NCBI RefSeq assembly: GCF_001550375.1
Contig: NZ_LRTR01000767.1
Coordinates: 1-37,980, forward strand
From: Streptomyces europaeiscabiei
Lineage (GTDB): Bacteria; Actinomycetota; Actinomycetes; Streptomycetales; Streptomycetaceae
DNA length: 37,980 nt
Reading direction: 5' to 3'
Under the pieces are notes generated by a model that did no database searches, had not been told where the DNA came from, and worked only from the letters and a program-made list of their open reading frames with translations. Below, piece after piece: positions 7,545-16,049 of the stretch. How positions within the stretch are numbered: position 1 is the stretch's first letter; each line of letters starts with the position of its first letter. A program made the position numbers and the translations under genes.

Positions 7545-9089
7545 GTGACCAACAACATTCCAATGATCACGCGTGACGGAGTTCTCGGACAGGACGGGAG
7601 CGAGGTGGTCACCGTCGATCAAGCCACCGGAGCCGAGTTCGCCCGGTACCCCGTGGCCGGCAAGGAAGAGGCGGCCGCGGCCGTCGCCGCCGCCCGCTCG
7701 GTCGCCGCGCCCTGGTGGGACCTCGGATTCGAGGGCCGCACGGAGCGGCTGCGCGCGTGGCGGCGGGAGATCGCCGTGAGCGGCGAGGAGGGGGTCGCCC
7801 TCATTCACGCCGAGAACGGCAAGCCCCTCGATGAGGCCCGCCTGGAGGTGCTCGGGATTCTGGAGCACGTGCAGTACGCCATCGAGAACGCTGAGCGCGT
7901 GCTGGGACGCCGGGAGGTCCCGGACAGCCCCACCGTGCCCAACCAGCGAGCGTGGGTTGAGTACCAGCCCTACGGCGTCGTCGGCGTCATCGGCCCGTGG
8001 AACTTTCCCCTGCTCACGCCGGGGGCCATCCTGATCGAGGCGATCGCGGCCGGAAACGCCGCCATTCTCAAGCCCAGCCAGATCACGCCCGGCGTCGGGG
8101 AGTGGATCGTCCGGACCTGGCAGCGCGCGGTCCCCGACTTCCCGAACGTCCTGCAGTGTCTCAACGGGTTCGGGGCCACCGGTGGAGCGCTCATCGAGGC
8201 CGGCCTGAACAAGCTCGCGTTCACCGGCAGCGTCGCCACGGGCAAGACGGTGGCCGCCCAGTGTGCGCAGACCCTGACCCCCGTTCTGCTGGAACTCGGG
8301 GGCAAGGACGGCGTCATCGTGGCCGAGGACGCCGACCTGGACGAAGCCGCCAGGCACATCGTCTGGGGCGCCATGCAGAACACTGGACACGGCTGCATCA
8401 GCCTCGAAGTGGCCTACGTCGCCGAGTCGGTTCACGACGAGTTCGTCGAGAAGATCAGCGATCTCGCCAAGCAGATACGCGTCGGCAGCGACGAGGACGC
8501 GGAGATCGGGCCGGTTCCCCTGCCCACCCAGATCCCGATCATCCGGGAGCACATCCAGGACGCTCTCGATCGCGGCGCGACAGCCACTGTCGGTGGCATC
8601 GAGGCAGTGGGGGAGCGCTATGTCACTCCCACCATCCTCGTCGGCGTGAGCCCCGACGCCCTGGCGGTGACGGAGGAGACGTTCGGTCCCACGCTGGCCG
8701 TCGTCAAGGTCACCGACACGGAGGAGGCCATCGCCCACATCAACGGCGGCCGGTACGGACTGGGCAGCGCGGTCTTCAGCCGCGACCGCGGCGAAGCCAT
8801 CGCCCGGCAGCTCCGCGTCGGAATGACCAGCATCAACGACGCCCTGGTGTTCTCCATCAACCCCGCCGTGCCCTTCGGCGGTCGCGGCGACAGCGGCTAC
8901 GGGCGCAAGCAAGGGGAGGAAGGGCTCCGGGAGTTCGCCTACCCGCACTCCTTCACCGCCAAGACCGGCCCCGCCCAGTTCTCGGCCACCACCTTCGGCA
9001 GGCCCGCGGGCGCGATGGCGGGTGCCCTCGCCGGCGTTCGCAACAGGATCCTGGCCGAGGGCGGCGAGAAGGCCGACCCGACCAGCTGA
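7545..9089 (+). CDS. NAD(P)-dependent aldehyde dehydrogenase
   Basis: A 514-residue aldehyde dehydrogenase superfamily enzyme oxidising an aldehyde to its acid. The oxyanion Asn lies in PWNFP (N153), the cofactor-binding Lys in ILKPS, and FTGS at 226-229. The general base Glu is E250 in LELGGKD, and the catalytic Cys is C284 in NTGHGCIS. TEETFGP and PFGGRGDSGYGR lie near the end. The start is GTG 7545, with GGGAG 8-12 bases upstream. The C-terminal extension after the catalytic core (about 30 residues, AGAMAGALAG) resembles a short membrane-associating tail. A MarR-type operator shared with the SDR gene lies 200 bases upstream, so this may be the second oxidation step after that SDR. The natural substrate is unknown. 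Confidence 0.9.
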   Translation: MTNNIPMITRDGVLGQDGSEVVTVDQATGAEFARYPVAGKEEAAAAVAAARSVAAPWWDLGFEGRTERLRAWRREIAVSGEEGVALIHAENGKPLDEARLEVLGILEHVQYAIENAERVLGRREVPDSPTVPNQRAWVEYQPYGVVGVIGPWNFPLLTPGAILIEAIAAGNAAILKPSQITPGVGEWIVRTWQRAVPDFPNVLQCLNGFGATGGALIEAGLNKLAFTGSVATGKTVAAQCAQTLTPVLLELGGKDGVIVAEDADLDEAARHIVWGAMQNTGHGCISLEVAYVAESVHDEFVEKISDLAKQIRVGSDEDAEIGPVPLPTQIPIIREHIQDALDRGATATVGGIEAVGERYVTPTILVGVSPDALAVTEETFGPTLAVVKVTDTEEAIAHINGGRYGLGSAVFSRDRGEAIARQLRVGMTSINDALVFSINPAVPFGGRGDSGYGRKQGEEGLREFAYPHSFTAKTGPAQFSATTFGRPAGAMAGALAGVRNRILAEGGEKADPTS

Positions 9090-9401
9090 CCAACTGACGG
9101 GCAGAGGCGAACGGTTCGGGCCGAGCCCGGTCCGGCATCCACCTCGTCACGCGACCGGTCGTTGACCGGCCTGGCACCGGGTTCGAGACAGCGCACGACC
9201 TCGGACCCGGTCGCCGGACGCGGCCCGCCGATGGTGCGAGCCGACCACAACCAGCCGAGGCCATGCCCGCCGACACAACTCGACGGCGGCGGCTCGGAGG
9301 GGCATCGGACCACCGGGAGAAAACGACGCGCACCTTCGCGGAGCGCGACAGCGATTGGTACGTCCCGACAACCACCGCGCCACCATCGAGGGAGAGCGGG
9401 C
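9090..9401. other. Intergenic region with a small hairpin
   Basis: No gene is seen in these 312 bases. CCGGTC (9155-9160) and GACCGG (9164-9169) can pair across GTT and may contribute to termination after the aldehyde dehydrogenase. The last 15 bases carry a purine-rich GAGGGAGAG ribosome site for the Tat-signal ORF. No convincing promoter hexamers were recognised. Confidence 0.35.
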
Positions 9402-9641
9402 ATGTCCAACGAACGTCCCGTCCAAGGCGTGGCTCCACCCGCCGAGCCCTCGACCACAGCCACCCGGCGAAGATTCCTTGCTGCGACCGCCGCTGCCGGA
9501 GGAGCCACCGTGGCCGGCGGTCTGGTCGCGGGACAATCCGCGCTCGCCGCCGAGGCAGCGCCTGGCAGCCGTGCCTCCACGACGGTCGGCGGCTCGAAAG
9601 GCCATGGGAACGCCAAGGGGAGAAGAAGATGCGCATCGTAG
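9402..9641 (+). CDS. Short Tat-signal ORF, probably the detached N-terminus of the next gene
   Basis: A 79-residue ORF made of a twin-arginine signal (RRRFLAATAAAGG, then a hydrophobic stretch and an Ala-rich cleavage region ending ALAAEA) and a short Gly/Lys/Arg-rich tail. A good ribosome site lies just before the ATG. The ORF ends 13 bases inside the amidohydrolase. One extra G in the GGGG run at 9617-9620 would join the two into a Tat-exported amidohydrolase, reading Lys-Gly-Glu-Lys-Lys-Met into the enzyme. The Tat-fused amidohydrolase at 30731 shows that such fusions exist here. It may be a frameshifted gene, a sequencing error, or a genuine coupled leader ORF. Confidence 0.55.
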   Translation: MSNERPVQGVAPPAEPSTTATRRRFLAATAAAGGATVAGGLVAGQSALAAEAAPGSRASTTVGGSKGHGNAKGRRRCAS

Positions 9642-10594
9642 CTGTGGAAGAAGCGTTCTCCATCCCCGGAGCCATCCGGCAGGAGGCAGCGATCCGTCAG
9701 CGCTTGGAGGCAACGGACGAGACCAAGCGGGAGTGGTTCCGGCGCCTGGACGACGTGACCGAGCTGCGGCTGGAGGACATGGACGCCAACGGCGTCGACA
9801 TGCAGGTCCTCTCGTACTCCACGCCTGGCCTGGAAGTGATCGAGGATCCGGCGGAGGCGGTGGTCGTGGCGCGGCGGGTCAACGACTATCTGGCCAAGGC
9901 GGTCGCCAGTCATCCGAACCGGTTCGCGGGCTTCGCGGTGCTTCCGCTGCAGGACCCGAAGGCCGCGGTCGTGGAGCTGCGTCGGGCGGTGAAGGAACTC
10001 GGGCTCAAGGGTGTGCTGTACAACGACCATGTACGGGGGCACTACCTGGACGAGCCGCAGTTCAGGCCCGTATGGGCCGAGCTGGAGCGCCTCGGCGTGA
10101 CGCTGTATCTGCATCCGGCTGTCATTCCGGCCGACAACTGGCGTGTCTTCGACGGGTATCCCGTGCTGGTCGGGCCGTCCTGGGGCTGGACCGCGACGGT
10201 GGGCGCCCATGCGCTCCGGCTGATCTACGGCGGCGTGTTCGACGAGTTCCCGGGCGCGTCAGTCACGTTGGGACACATGGGCGAGCTGCTGCCGTTCCAG
10301 ATGGCTCGGCTCGACAGCCGCTACCCCGCCCAAGTTCCGGTTGAGAAGAGGGTGCAGCACCAGCCCTCGTACTACCTGCGGAACAACGTGTACGCCACTA
10401 CCAGCGGAGTGATGTCCCATGCCGCGCTGCTGGGAGCCGTCCATGCCGTCGGTGTCGACCGGGTGCTGTTCTCCATCGACTACCCGTTCGAGTCCAGCGC
10501 CGAGGCGGTGGCGTTCCTGCGTTCCGCACCGTACGCGCAGGCCGACCTCGCGCGCATCGCGCACGGTAACGCCGAACGCATTCTGGGGCTGTGA
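9629..10594 (+). CDS. Metal-dependent decarboxylase of the 2,3-dihydroxybenzoate/gamma-resorcylate type (amidohydrolase 2 family)
   Basis: A 321-residue TIM-barrel protein whose layout follows 2,3-dihydroxybenzoate decarboxylase closely. VEEAF with metal ligand E8 is at the N-terminus, ILSY-like VLSYSTPG at about 60, and LPLQDP at 105-110. H162 is in YLHP, GHMGE at 215-219, TTSG at 257-260, and D284 is in FSIDYPFE. The His of the usual E-x-H pair is Ala here, as in fungal 2,3-dihydroxybenzoate decarboxylases. The likely reaction is non-oxidative decarboxylation of a hydroxybenzoate. The ATG at 9629 has AAGGGGAG upstream and matches natural family starts, so the protein would be cytoplasmic unless the Tat ORF is joined to it. 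Context among catabolic dehydrogenases supports an aromatic substrate, but the exact acid is unknown. Confidence 0.82.
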   Translation: MRIVAVEEAFSIPGAIRQEAAIRQRLEATDETKREWFRRLDDVTELRLEDMDANGVDMQVLSYSTPGLEVIEDPAEAVVVARRVNDYLAKAVASHPNRFAGFAVLPLQDPKAAVVELRRAVKELGLKGVLYNDHVRGHYLDEPQFRPVWAELERLGVTLYLHPAVIPADNWRVFDGYPVLVGPSWGWTATVGAHALRLIYGGVFDEFPGASVTLGHMGELLPFQMARLDSRYPAQVPVEKRVQHQPSYYLRNNVYATTSGVMSHAALLGAVHAVGVDRVLFSIDYPFESSAEAVAFLRSAPYAQADLARIAHGNAERILGL

Positions 10595-10656
10595 ACGACC
10601 GACCGTCCGCGTGGTCCCGCATTTCCTTCACCCGCGGCGCGACCTGAGGAGCCACG

Positions 10657-11577
10657 ATGTCAAAAGCAGTGCGATTCGCCGAGTACGGCGGCATCGACGT
10701 ACTGAACGTGGTCGACGTCGAGCGGACCGGGCCCGGTGAACGCCAGCTCCTCGTCAGGGTGTTGGCGGCCGGGATCAACCCGGGCGAGGCGGCGATCCGG
10801 CAGGGGTTGCTGCACGACAGGTTTCCGGCGACGTTTCCGTCGGGGCAGGGCAGCGACCTCGCCGGGATCGTCGAGGAACTCGGCGCGGGAGCCGACGGAT
10901 TCGCCGTCGGTGACGAAGTGATCGGCTTCACCCGTAAGCGGGCCAGCCACGCCGAGTACGCGATCGTCGACGAGGACGACCTCACCCCCCGACCGGCGGG
11001 CGTCCCATGGGACCAGGCAGGCGCGCTCTTCGTCGCCGGGACCACGGCGTACGCGGCGGTACACGCCGTCAGGGTCAAGCGTGGCGAGACGGTCGTCGTC
11101 TCCGGGGCCGCGGGTGGAGTGGGCTCTCTCGTCGTCCAACTCGCCCGGCACGCCGGAGCCACCGTCATCGGCCTGGCCAGCGAGCCCCACCACGCCTGGC
11201 TGGCCCGGCACGGAGCGATCCCACTGACCTACGGCGAGGATGTTGGCGAGCGCATCCGCGCGGCGGCCGACGGCACGATCGACGCCTTCATCGACACCTT
11301 CGGCGCGCCCTACATCGAACTGGCCCTGGAACTCGGTGTACCCGGTGAACGGATCAACACGATCATCGACTTCCCCGGCGCGGCGAAGCACGGCACCTAG
11401 GCGGAGGACAGCGCGGCGGCGGCAAGCGCCGACGTTCTGCGGGACCTTGCCACGCTGATCGCCGACGGGGATCCGGAGATCCCCGTCGCAGGCGTCTACC
11501 GGCTCGACGAAGTCCGGGAGGCCTTCCGGGAGCTGGAACGCCGACACACGAACGGCAAGATCGTTCTCAGGCCCTGA
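10657..11577 (+). pseudogene. Zinc-independent quinone oxidoreductase-like gene interrupted by an in-frame TAG
   Basis: The first 247 codons encode an NADP-dependent MDR-superfamily oxidoreductase with a GroES-like N-terminus (SKAVRFAEYGG, GSDLAGIVEELG, VGDEVIGF). A Rossmann domain follows (ETVVVSGAAGGVGSLVVQLARHAGATVIG) and then INTIIDFPGA. A TAG at 11398-11400 stops it. The same frame continues without further stops for 58 codons, giving a normal family C-terminus (VREAFRELERRHTNGKIVLRP) and TGA at 11575-11577. AGGAG lies before the ATG. A point mutation, readthrough or a base-call error would each explain this. The truncated form lacks the last catalytic-domain strands and would probably not fold properly. 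Confidence 0.82.
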
Positions 11578-11656
11578 GGGGCCGTCATCGACCGGCTGCC
11601 ACCGCATCCTGCGAGCGAGCCGTCAGACCCAGCACACCCCTGAACGGAGCAAGGCC

Positions 11657-13147
11657 GTGGCCAAGTCGTCACAACCCGAGATCCGCACCCGGTGGTCGTC
11701 CCAGGACGCCGCCGATCAGTTCACCGTCGACAACCCCGCGACCGGCGCGCCCCTGGCCGTTGTCCAGGGCGCCGGCGACAAGGAAGTCGACCAGGCCGTA
11801 CAGGCGGCCTACGACGCGCACTTCTCCTGGAAGGCCCGCACCGCCCGCGAGCGCGGCAGCTGGCTGCGGAAGATCGCTCAGGCGATACGCGAGCACGCCG
11901 ACGAGATCGCGACCCTGGAGTGCAGCGACAACGGCAAACCCCTGACCCAGGCGCGCAACGGGGACGTGAACGCGGCGATCGGGCTCTTCGAGTACTTCGC
12001 GAGTCTGTGCGACTCCATGCCCGGCCAGGTCAACGACGGCGGAAGCCTGCTGGACATCACGGTGCTCGAACCCTACGGCGTCATCGCCGCGATCGTGCCG
12101 TTCAACTGGCCGCCGATCCACACCGCCAGCAAGCTGGCCCCGGCGCTGGCCGTCGGCAACGCGGTGGTGATCAAGCCGCCGGAGCAGGCCCCGCTCTCCG
12201 CCATGCGCATGGTGGAGATCATCCAGTCCGTCCTGCCGGACGACGTGGTCCACATCCTTCCCGGCACCGGCTCGATCGGGTCCCGGCTCGCCGGCCACCC
12301 GCTCGTCGGCAAGATCTCGTTCACCGGGTCGCCCACCACCGGCGTCTCGGTCATCAAGACCGCGGCCGACAACCTGACGCCGACCCTGATGGAGCTCGGC
12401 GGCAAGGACCCGTTCATCATCTTCGAGGACGCGGACCTCGACCTGGCGCTGCCGTGGGCGATCGAGGGCGGCCTCTTCAACCAGGGTGAGGCCTGCACCT
12501 CGGCGTCCCGCGTCCTCGTCCACATCGACATCTACGACGAGGTCGCGCGCCGCTACGGCAACGCGGTGAAGCGGCTGCGCGTCGGCAACGGCATCGATCC
12601 CGGCACGCACATCGGACCGATGGTGTCCGCCGCCCAGCGCAAGCGGGTGCTGGACTACATCGACATCGGTATCCAGGAGGGTGCCACGATCGCGGCGCAG
12701 GCGCCGCTCCCCGACGACCCGGAGCTGGCGGGCGGCTACTACGTCGCGCCGACACTGTTCACCGGCGTTCGCCCGGACATGCGCATCGCGCAGGAGGAGA
12801 TCTTCGGCCCGGTCATCTCGATGATCCCGTTCCATGACGAGGACGAGGCCGTCAGGATCGCCAACGGCACCGAATTCGGCCTGGTCGCCGCGGTGTTCAC
12901 GCCGGATTCCGAGCGCGCGCTGCGGGTCAGCCGCGCCCTGCACACCGGGTTCGTCTTCGTGAACAACTACAACCGGAACTTCACGGGCACGCCGTTCGGC
13001 GGAGTCGGTGCGAGCGGCTACGGCCGGGAGACTTCGGCGCAAACCCTGGGCGAGTACGGCTACAGCAAGAGCATCCGCCTGGTCTCCGGGAGGGGCGAGA
13101 TGCCGCGCTGGGCGCCGTCCCTGGAGGTGACCGGACACGACAAGTGA
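11657..13147 (+). CDS. Aldehyde dehydrogenase, betaine-aldehyde-dehydrogenase-like
   Basis: A 496-residue aldehyde dehydrogenase. The oxyanion Asn is in PFNWP (N150), the cofactor Lys in VIKPPEQ (K173), and FTGSPTTG at 222-229. The general base is E246 (LMELGGKD) and the nucleophile C280 (QGEACTSASR). The IFGPVIS motif near 382 and the C-terminal PFGGVGASGYGRE motif are also present. The start is GTG 11657, eighty bases after the oxidoreductase pseudogene on the same strand. This enzyme is only distantly like the one at 7545, so they are not recent duplicates. It probably converts an aromatic or aliphatic aldehyde to an acid. A strong hairpin follows its stop, closing the transcription unit. 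Confidence 0.9.
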   Translation: MAKSSQPEIRTRWSSQDAADQFTVDNPATGAPLAVVQGAGDKEVDQAVQAAYDAHFSWKARTARERGSWLRKIAQAIREHADEIATLECSDNGKPLTQARNGDVNAAIGLFEYFASLCDSMPGQVNDGGSLLDITVLEPYGVIAAIVPFNWPPIHTASKLAPALAVGNAVVIKPPEQAPLSAMRMVEIIQSVLPDDVVHILPGTGSIGSRLAGHPLVGKISFTGSPTTGVSVIKTAADNLTPTLMELGGKDPFIIFEDADLDLALPWAIEGGLFNQGEACTSASRVLVHIDIYDEVARRYGNAVKRLRVGNGIDPGTHIGPMVSAAQRKRVLDYIDIGIQEGATIAAQAPLPDDPELAGGYYVAPTLFTGVRPDMRIAQEEIFGPVISMIPFHDEDEAVRIANGTEFGLVAAVFTPDSERALRVSRALHTGFVFVNNYNRNFTGTPFGGVGASGYGRETSAQTLGEYGYSKSIRLVSGRGEMPRWAPSLEVTGHDK

Positions 13148-13155
13148 ACAACCCG

Positions 13156-13187
13156 GTCTTCGAGGCGGCGTAACCCGCCTCGAAGAC
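13156..13187. terminator. Intrinsic-type hairpin between convergent aldehyde dehydrogenase and iclR
   Basis: GTCTTCGAGGCGG (13156-13168) pairs perfectly with CCGCCTCGAAGAC (13175-13187) across a six-base loop, nine bases after the aldehyde dehydrogenase stop. It lies between convergent genes and so can serve both directions. It runs directly into three tandem copies of CGAAGACG (13181-13204), which look like expansion of the hairpin's 3' arm. Confidence 0.75.
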
Positions 13188-13204
13188 GCGAAGACGCGAA
13201 GACG
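13181..13204. repeat. Three tandem copies of an 8-bp unit
   Basis: CGAAGACG is repeated three times without change. The first copy is the end of the terminator stem, so the array probably arose by slippage there. It is non-coding. Confidence 0.8.
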
Positions 13205-13253
13205 CGGCGTGCGGCACCCTTGAGACGGATGGTGTCGCACGCCGTCGCGCCGT

Positions 13254-14027
13254 TCACAGCCCCTGACCGATGTCCTGCACGGCTGCCAGCAAGGGACGGG
13301 ACAACGCCGCCAGGCTCGCGCGGGTGCACCGGACCGACGGAGCCGCGACCGCCACGGCGGCCACCGCGGTGCCCGTGCGATCGCGCACACAGGCACCGAC
13401 GGCGTGCACTCCGCGTTCGCTCTCCTGCAGGTTGATCGCGTAGCCGTCCCGTCGTACCGCCACCAGCTCGTTGAACAGGCGTTCCACGTCGCAAGAAGCG
13501 GTGGCCAACTCCCCGGGGAGCCCGTTGGGGTAGAGGGCCCGGAGCCGGTCCGCCGGCAGTGCCGCGAGCATGGCCTTGCCGCCCGAGGTCACGTGGGCGG
13601 GCAGGAGCGTGCCGGTGCGGTAGCTGACCCGCAGCGCCTGTGGGCCCTCCACGCCGTCCAGGAAGCGGGCTCCGTTGCCATCGAGCACCATCAGGTGGGT
13701 CGTCTCACGGACGGCGTCCGCCAGCCGTTGCAGGTGGGGGTGGGCGATGGTGATCAGGTCCGGGGGAGGGGCGGCCTGGCTTCCCCTGATCGCCTGCAGA
13801 GCCGGCCCCGGCCGGTACACCTTGTGGCGGTCCTGCGCCGCGAATCCCTCGAAGACGAGCATCGCGAGGATGCGGTGAGCGGTCGAGCGCGCGACTCCGA
13901 GCCGGTCGGCGACGTCCATCACCCGCAGCTCGTCGAACTCGTGCAGTAGCCGGACGACGCGCAGGGCGTTGCCGGCGGCGCTCACCGGATACGAAGGGCT
14001 GGGCGAAGGACCGGCTGAATTCTCCAT
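13254..14027 (-). CDS. IclR-family transcriptional regulator
   Basis: A 257-residue IclR protein. The winged helix lies at about residues 18-75 (GNALRVVRLLHEFDELRVMDVADRLGVARSTAHRIL, then the GFAAQD wing and a YRPGPAL linker). The effector domain follows, with THLMVLDGNGARFLDGVEG, GTLLPAHVTSGGKAMLA, and the closing GYAINLQESERGVHAVGACVRD block and AVAAVAVAAP. It is divergent from the gentisate 1,2-dioxygenase gene, with an inverted repeat in the spacer. It is probably the pathway regulator responding to gentisate or an upstream aromatic. IclR regulators of ring-cleavage operons can activate or repress, and the sequence alone does not decide. Confidence 0.9.
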   Translation of the reverse strand: MENSAGPSPSPSYPVSAAGNALRVVRLLHEFDELRVMDVADRLGVARSTAHRILAMLVFEGFAAQDRHKVYRPGPALQAIRGSQAAPPPDLITIAHPHLQRLADAVRETTHLMVLDGNGARFLDGVEGPQALRVSYRTGTLLPAHVTSGGKAMLAALPADRLRALYPNGLPGELATASCDVERLFNELVAVRRDGYAINLQESERGVHAVGACVRDRTGTAVAAVAVAAPSVRCTRASLAALSRPLLAAVQDIGQGL

Positions 14028-14029
14028 AG

Positions 14030-14055
14030 CGGAATTCTACACTTCATGGATTCCG
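14030..14055. promoter_or_regulatory. Putative IclR operator in the iclR/gentisate dioxygenase spacer
   Basis: CGGAAT at 14030-14035 is the exact reverse complement of ATTCCG at 14050-14055, separated by 14 bases with a locally AT-rich centre. The left arm begins three bases upstream of the iclR start codon and the right arm lies about 90 bases before the dioxygenase start. This is a fitting place for autoregulation and control of the divergent operon. Confidence 0.5.
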
Positions 14056-14145
14056 TTGGGGGGAACGGCGGCATAGCGTCAGGACCAGCGCTGAACGATG
14101 CGCGCTTCTTCCGGCGGTCGCCGAACACACGACCTGGAGGTCTCC

Positions 14146-15222
14146 GTGACCGATACCACCAGCGAACAGACCGAGCGCAAGCTGCTCGACGAGCTGTACG
14201 CGGACTTCGAGGACGCGGGTCTGATCCCGCTGTGGACGCAGGTGGACGGCCTCATGCCGATGTCGCCCCAGCCCGCCGCGGTACCGCACCTCTGGCGGTG
14301 GAGGGAACTGCTGCCCATCGCGCAGCGCTCCGGAGAGCTCGTACCGGTCGGGCGTGGCGGCGAGCGCCGTGCCATGGCACTGTCCAACCCCGGCCTGCCG
14401 GGCCTTCCCTTCGCCACCCCGACCCTGTGGACCGCGATCCAGTACCTGGGGCCGCGCGAGGTCGCCCCCTCGCACCGGCACAGCCAGGGAGCCTTCCGGT
14501 TCGTTCTCGAAGGCGAGGGTGTGTGGACCAACGTCGACGGCGACGCGGTCGCGATGCGGCGGGGTGACCTGCTGCTCACGCCGAGCTGGGCCTTCCATGA
14601 GCACCAGAACGTCACCGACAAGCCGATGGCCTGGCTCGACGGACTCGACATCCCCCTCGTCTCCAAGCTGGACGCGGGCTTCTTCGAGTTCGGACCCGAC
14701 GAACTCTCCACCCGCGAAACCCCCGAACGCTCGCGCGGTGAGCGACTGTGGGGCCACCCCGGGCTGCGCCCGATCAGCCGGCCCGACCAGCCCAACTCCC
14801 CGCTGGGCGCCTACCGCTGGGAGCACACCGACGCCGCCCTGACCGCCCAACTGGAGCTGGAGGACGAAGGCGTACCCGGCGTGCTCGAGCCCGGGCACGC
14901 CGGAGTCCGCTTCTCCAACCCGACCACCGGCCGGGACGCCCTGGTCACCATGCGCACCGAGATGCGCCGACTGCGGGCCGGTGCACAGACCGCCTCCGTG
15001 CGTTCGGTCGGCTCCGCGGTCTGGCAGGTGTTCGAGGGTGAGGCGGTCGCCCGTGTCGGTGACAAGGTCTTCGAGATCGCCACGGGCGACCTGTTCGTCG
15101 TCCCGTCCTGGTGCGAGGTCTCGCTGTCCGCCCGCACGCAGGTCGACCTGTTCCGTTTCAGCGACGAGCCCGTCTACGAAGCCCTGGGACTCGCCCGTAC
15201 CTCCCGAGGAGAACACAAGTGA
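14146..15222 (+). CDS. Gentisate 1,2-dioxygenase
   Basis: A 358-residue bicupin, the size expected for gentisate dioxygenases. It opens gentisate (2,5-dihydroxybenzoate) to maleylpyruvate using Fe(II) and O2. The N-terminal cupin shows the iron ligands H110 and H112 (PSHRHSQGAFRF) and H151 (FHEH). The 41-residue spacing between first and last equals that of characterised enzymes. The second cupin (about 260-345) has the fold pattern but lacks the His set, which is also normal. GTG 14146 is chosen over upstream codons because GGAGG lies six bases before it. Its stop overlaps the next start (GTGA). It is divergent from iclR and first in an operon with the next two pathway steps. Confidence 0.92.
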   Translation: MTDTTSEQTERKLLDELYADFEDAGLIPLWTQVDGLMPMSPQPAAVPHLWRWRELLPIAQRSGELVPVGRGGERRAMALSNPGLPGLPFATPTLWTAIQYLGPREVAPSHRHSQGAFRFVLEGEGVWTNVDGDAVAMRRGDLLLTPSWAFHEHQNVTDKPMAWLDGLDIPLVSKLDAGFFEFGPDELSTRETPERSRGERLWGHPGLRPISRPDQPNSPLGAYRWEHTDAALTAQLELEDEGVPGVLEPGHAGVRFSNPTTGRDALVTMRTEMRRLRAGAQTASVRSVGSAVWQVFEGEAVARVGDKVFEIATGDLFVVPSWCEVSLSARTQVDLFRFSDEPVYEALGLARTSRGEHK

Positions 15223-16049
15223 AGCTCGCCACCATCCGGGTCAACGGCACCACGCGCGCCGTCCGTGTCGACGAGGGCAAGGCGGTGGACCTCGGCGAGA
15301 GCGACCTGGTGGCCTTCCTGCGCCACGGTGACTGGGCGGCGCGTGCCGCGGACGCCGTCGGCGAAGCGTACGAAGGTGCCCTGGACTACGCCCCCGTCGT
15401 CGTTGCGCCGGAGAAGGTCGTGTGTGTCGGCCTCAACTACCGCACCCACATTCTGGAGATGGGCCGCGAACTCCCCTCGCACCCCACGCTGTTCTCCAAG
15501 TTCGCGCGAGCGCTGGTCGGAGCGTACGACGACGTGACCCTGCCCGCCGGGTCCACGCAGATGGACTGGGAGGCCGAACTCGGCGTCGTCATCGGTGCCG
15601 AGGTCCGGCACGCGGACACGGAGCGGGCGCGGGCCGCCATCGCCGGGTACACCGTGCTGAACGACGTCACCGCCCGGGACTGGCAGTACCGCACCACCCA
15701 GTGGGACCAGGGCAAGACGTTCGAGGCCACCACCCCCATCGGACCGTGGCTGGTGACCGCCGACGACCCGGCGGTGTCCGCCCAGGGCCTGAGTCTGACC
15801 TGTGAAGTCGATGGCGACACGGTCCAGAAGGCCGACACCGGTGACCTCGTCTTCGACCCGGCAACGCTGGTCGCGTACCTGTCCGAGATCGTCACTCTGG
15901 TGCCCGGCGACGTGATCGCCACCGGCACTCCGGGCGGGGTCGGCCACGCCCGCAAGCCCGCCCGCTATCTGCAGGACGGTACGGCCCTCGTCACCCGGAT
16001 CGAGGGGATCGGAGAGTGCCGCAACACCTGTCGCCGGGAGACACGGTGA
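15219..16049 (+). CDS. Fumarylacetoacetate-hydrolase-family fumarylpyruvate hydrolase
   Basis: A 276-residue FAH-family hydrolase, predicted to cleave fumarylpyruvate to fumarate and pyruvate. The N-terminal cap domain spans 1-60. The catalytic core carries metal ligands E118 and E120 (DWEAELGVVIG) and D149 (LNDVTARDWQ), K166 (QGKTFE), and the GDVIATGTPGGVGHAR loop near the end. The GTG start overlaps the dioxygenase stop in a GTGA, and the gene's own stop overlaps the next GTG the same way. The three genes must be co-expressed. Direct maleylpyruvate hydrolysis is an alternative activity in the family, but the isomerase next door favours fumarylpyruvate. Confidence 0.9.
   Translation: MKLATIRVNGTTRAVRVDEGKAVDLGESDLVAFLRHGDWAARAADAVGEAYEGALDYAPVVVAPEKVVCVGLNYRTHILEMGRELPSHPTLFSKFARALVGAYDDVTLPAGSTQMDWEAELGVVIGAEVRHADTERARAAIAGYTVLNDVTARDWQYRTTQWDQGKTFEATTPIGPWLVTADDPAVSAQGLSLTCEVDGDTVQKADTGDLVFDPATLVAYLSEIVTLVPGDVIATGTPGGVGHARKPARYLQDGTALVTRIEGIGECRNTCRRETR

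Noticed and set aside
7419..8948. 509-codon minus-strand frame opposite the aldehyde dehydrogenase
   Set aside because: The plus strand has all aldehyde dehydrogenase motifs with catalytic residues. The opposite frame is a GC-skew artefact.
9263..9628. Extension of the decarboxylase-like protein upstream to 9263
   Set aside because: The upstream codons are Arg/Ser-rich and overlap the well-formed Tat-signal ORF. Family proteins begin at the MRIVAVEEAF-type start.
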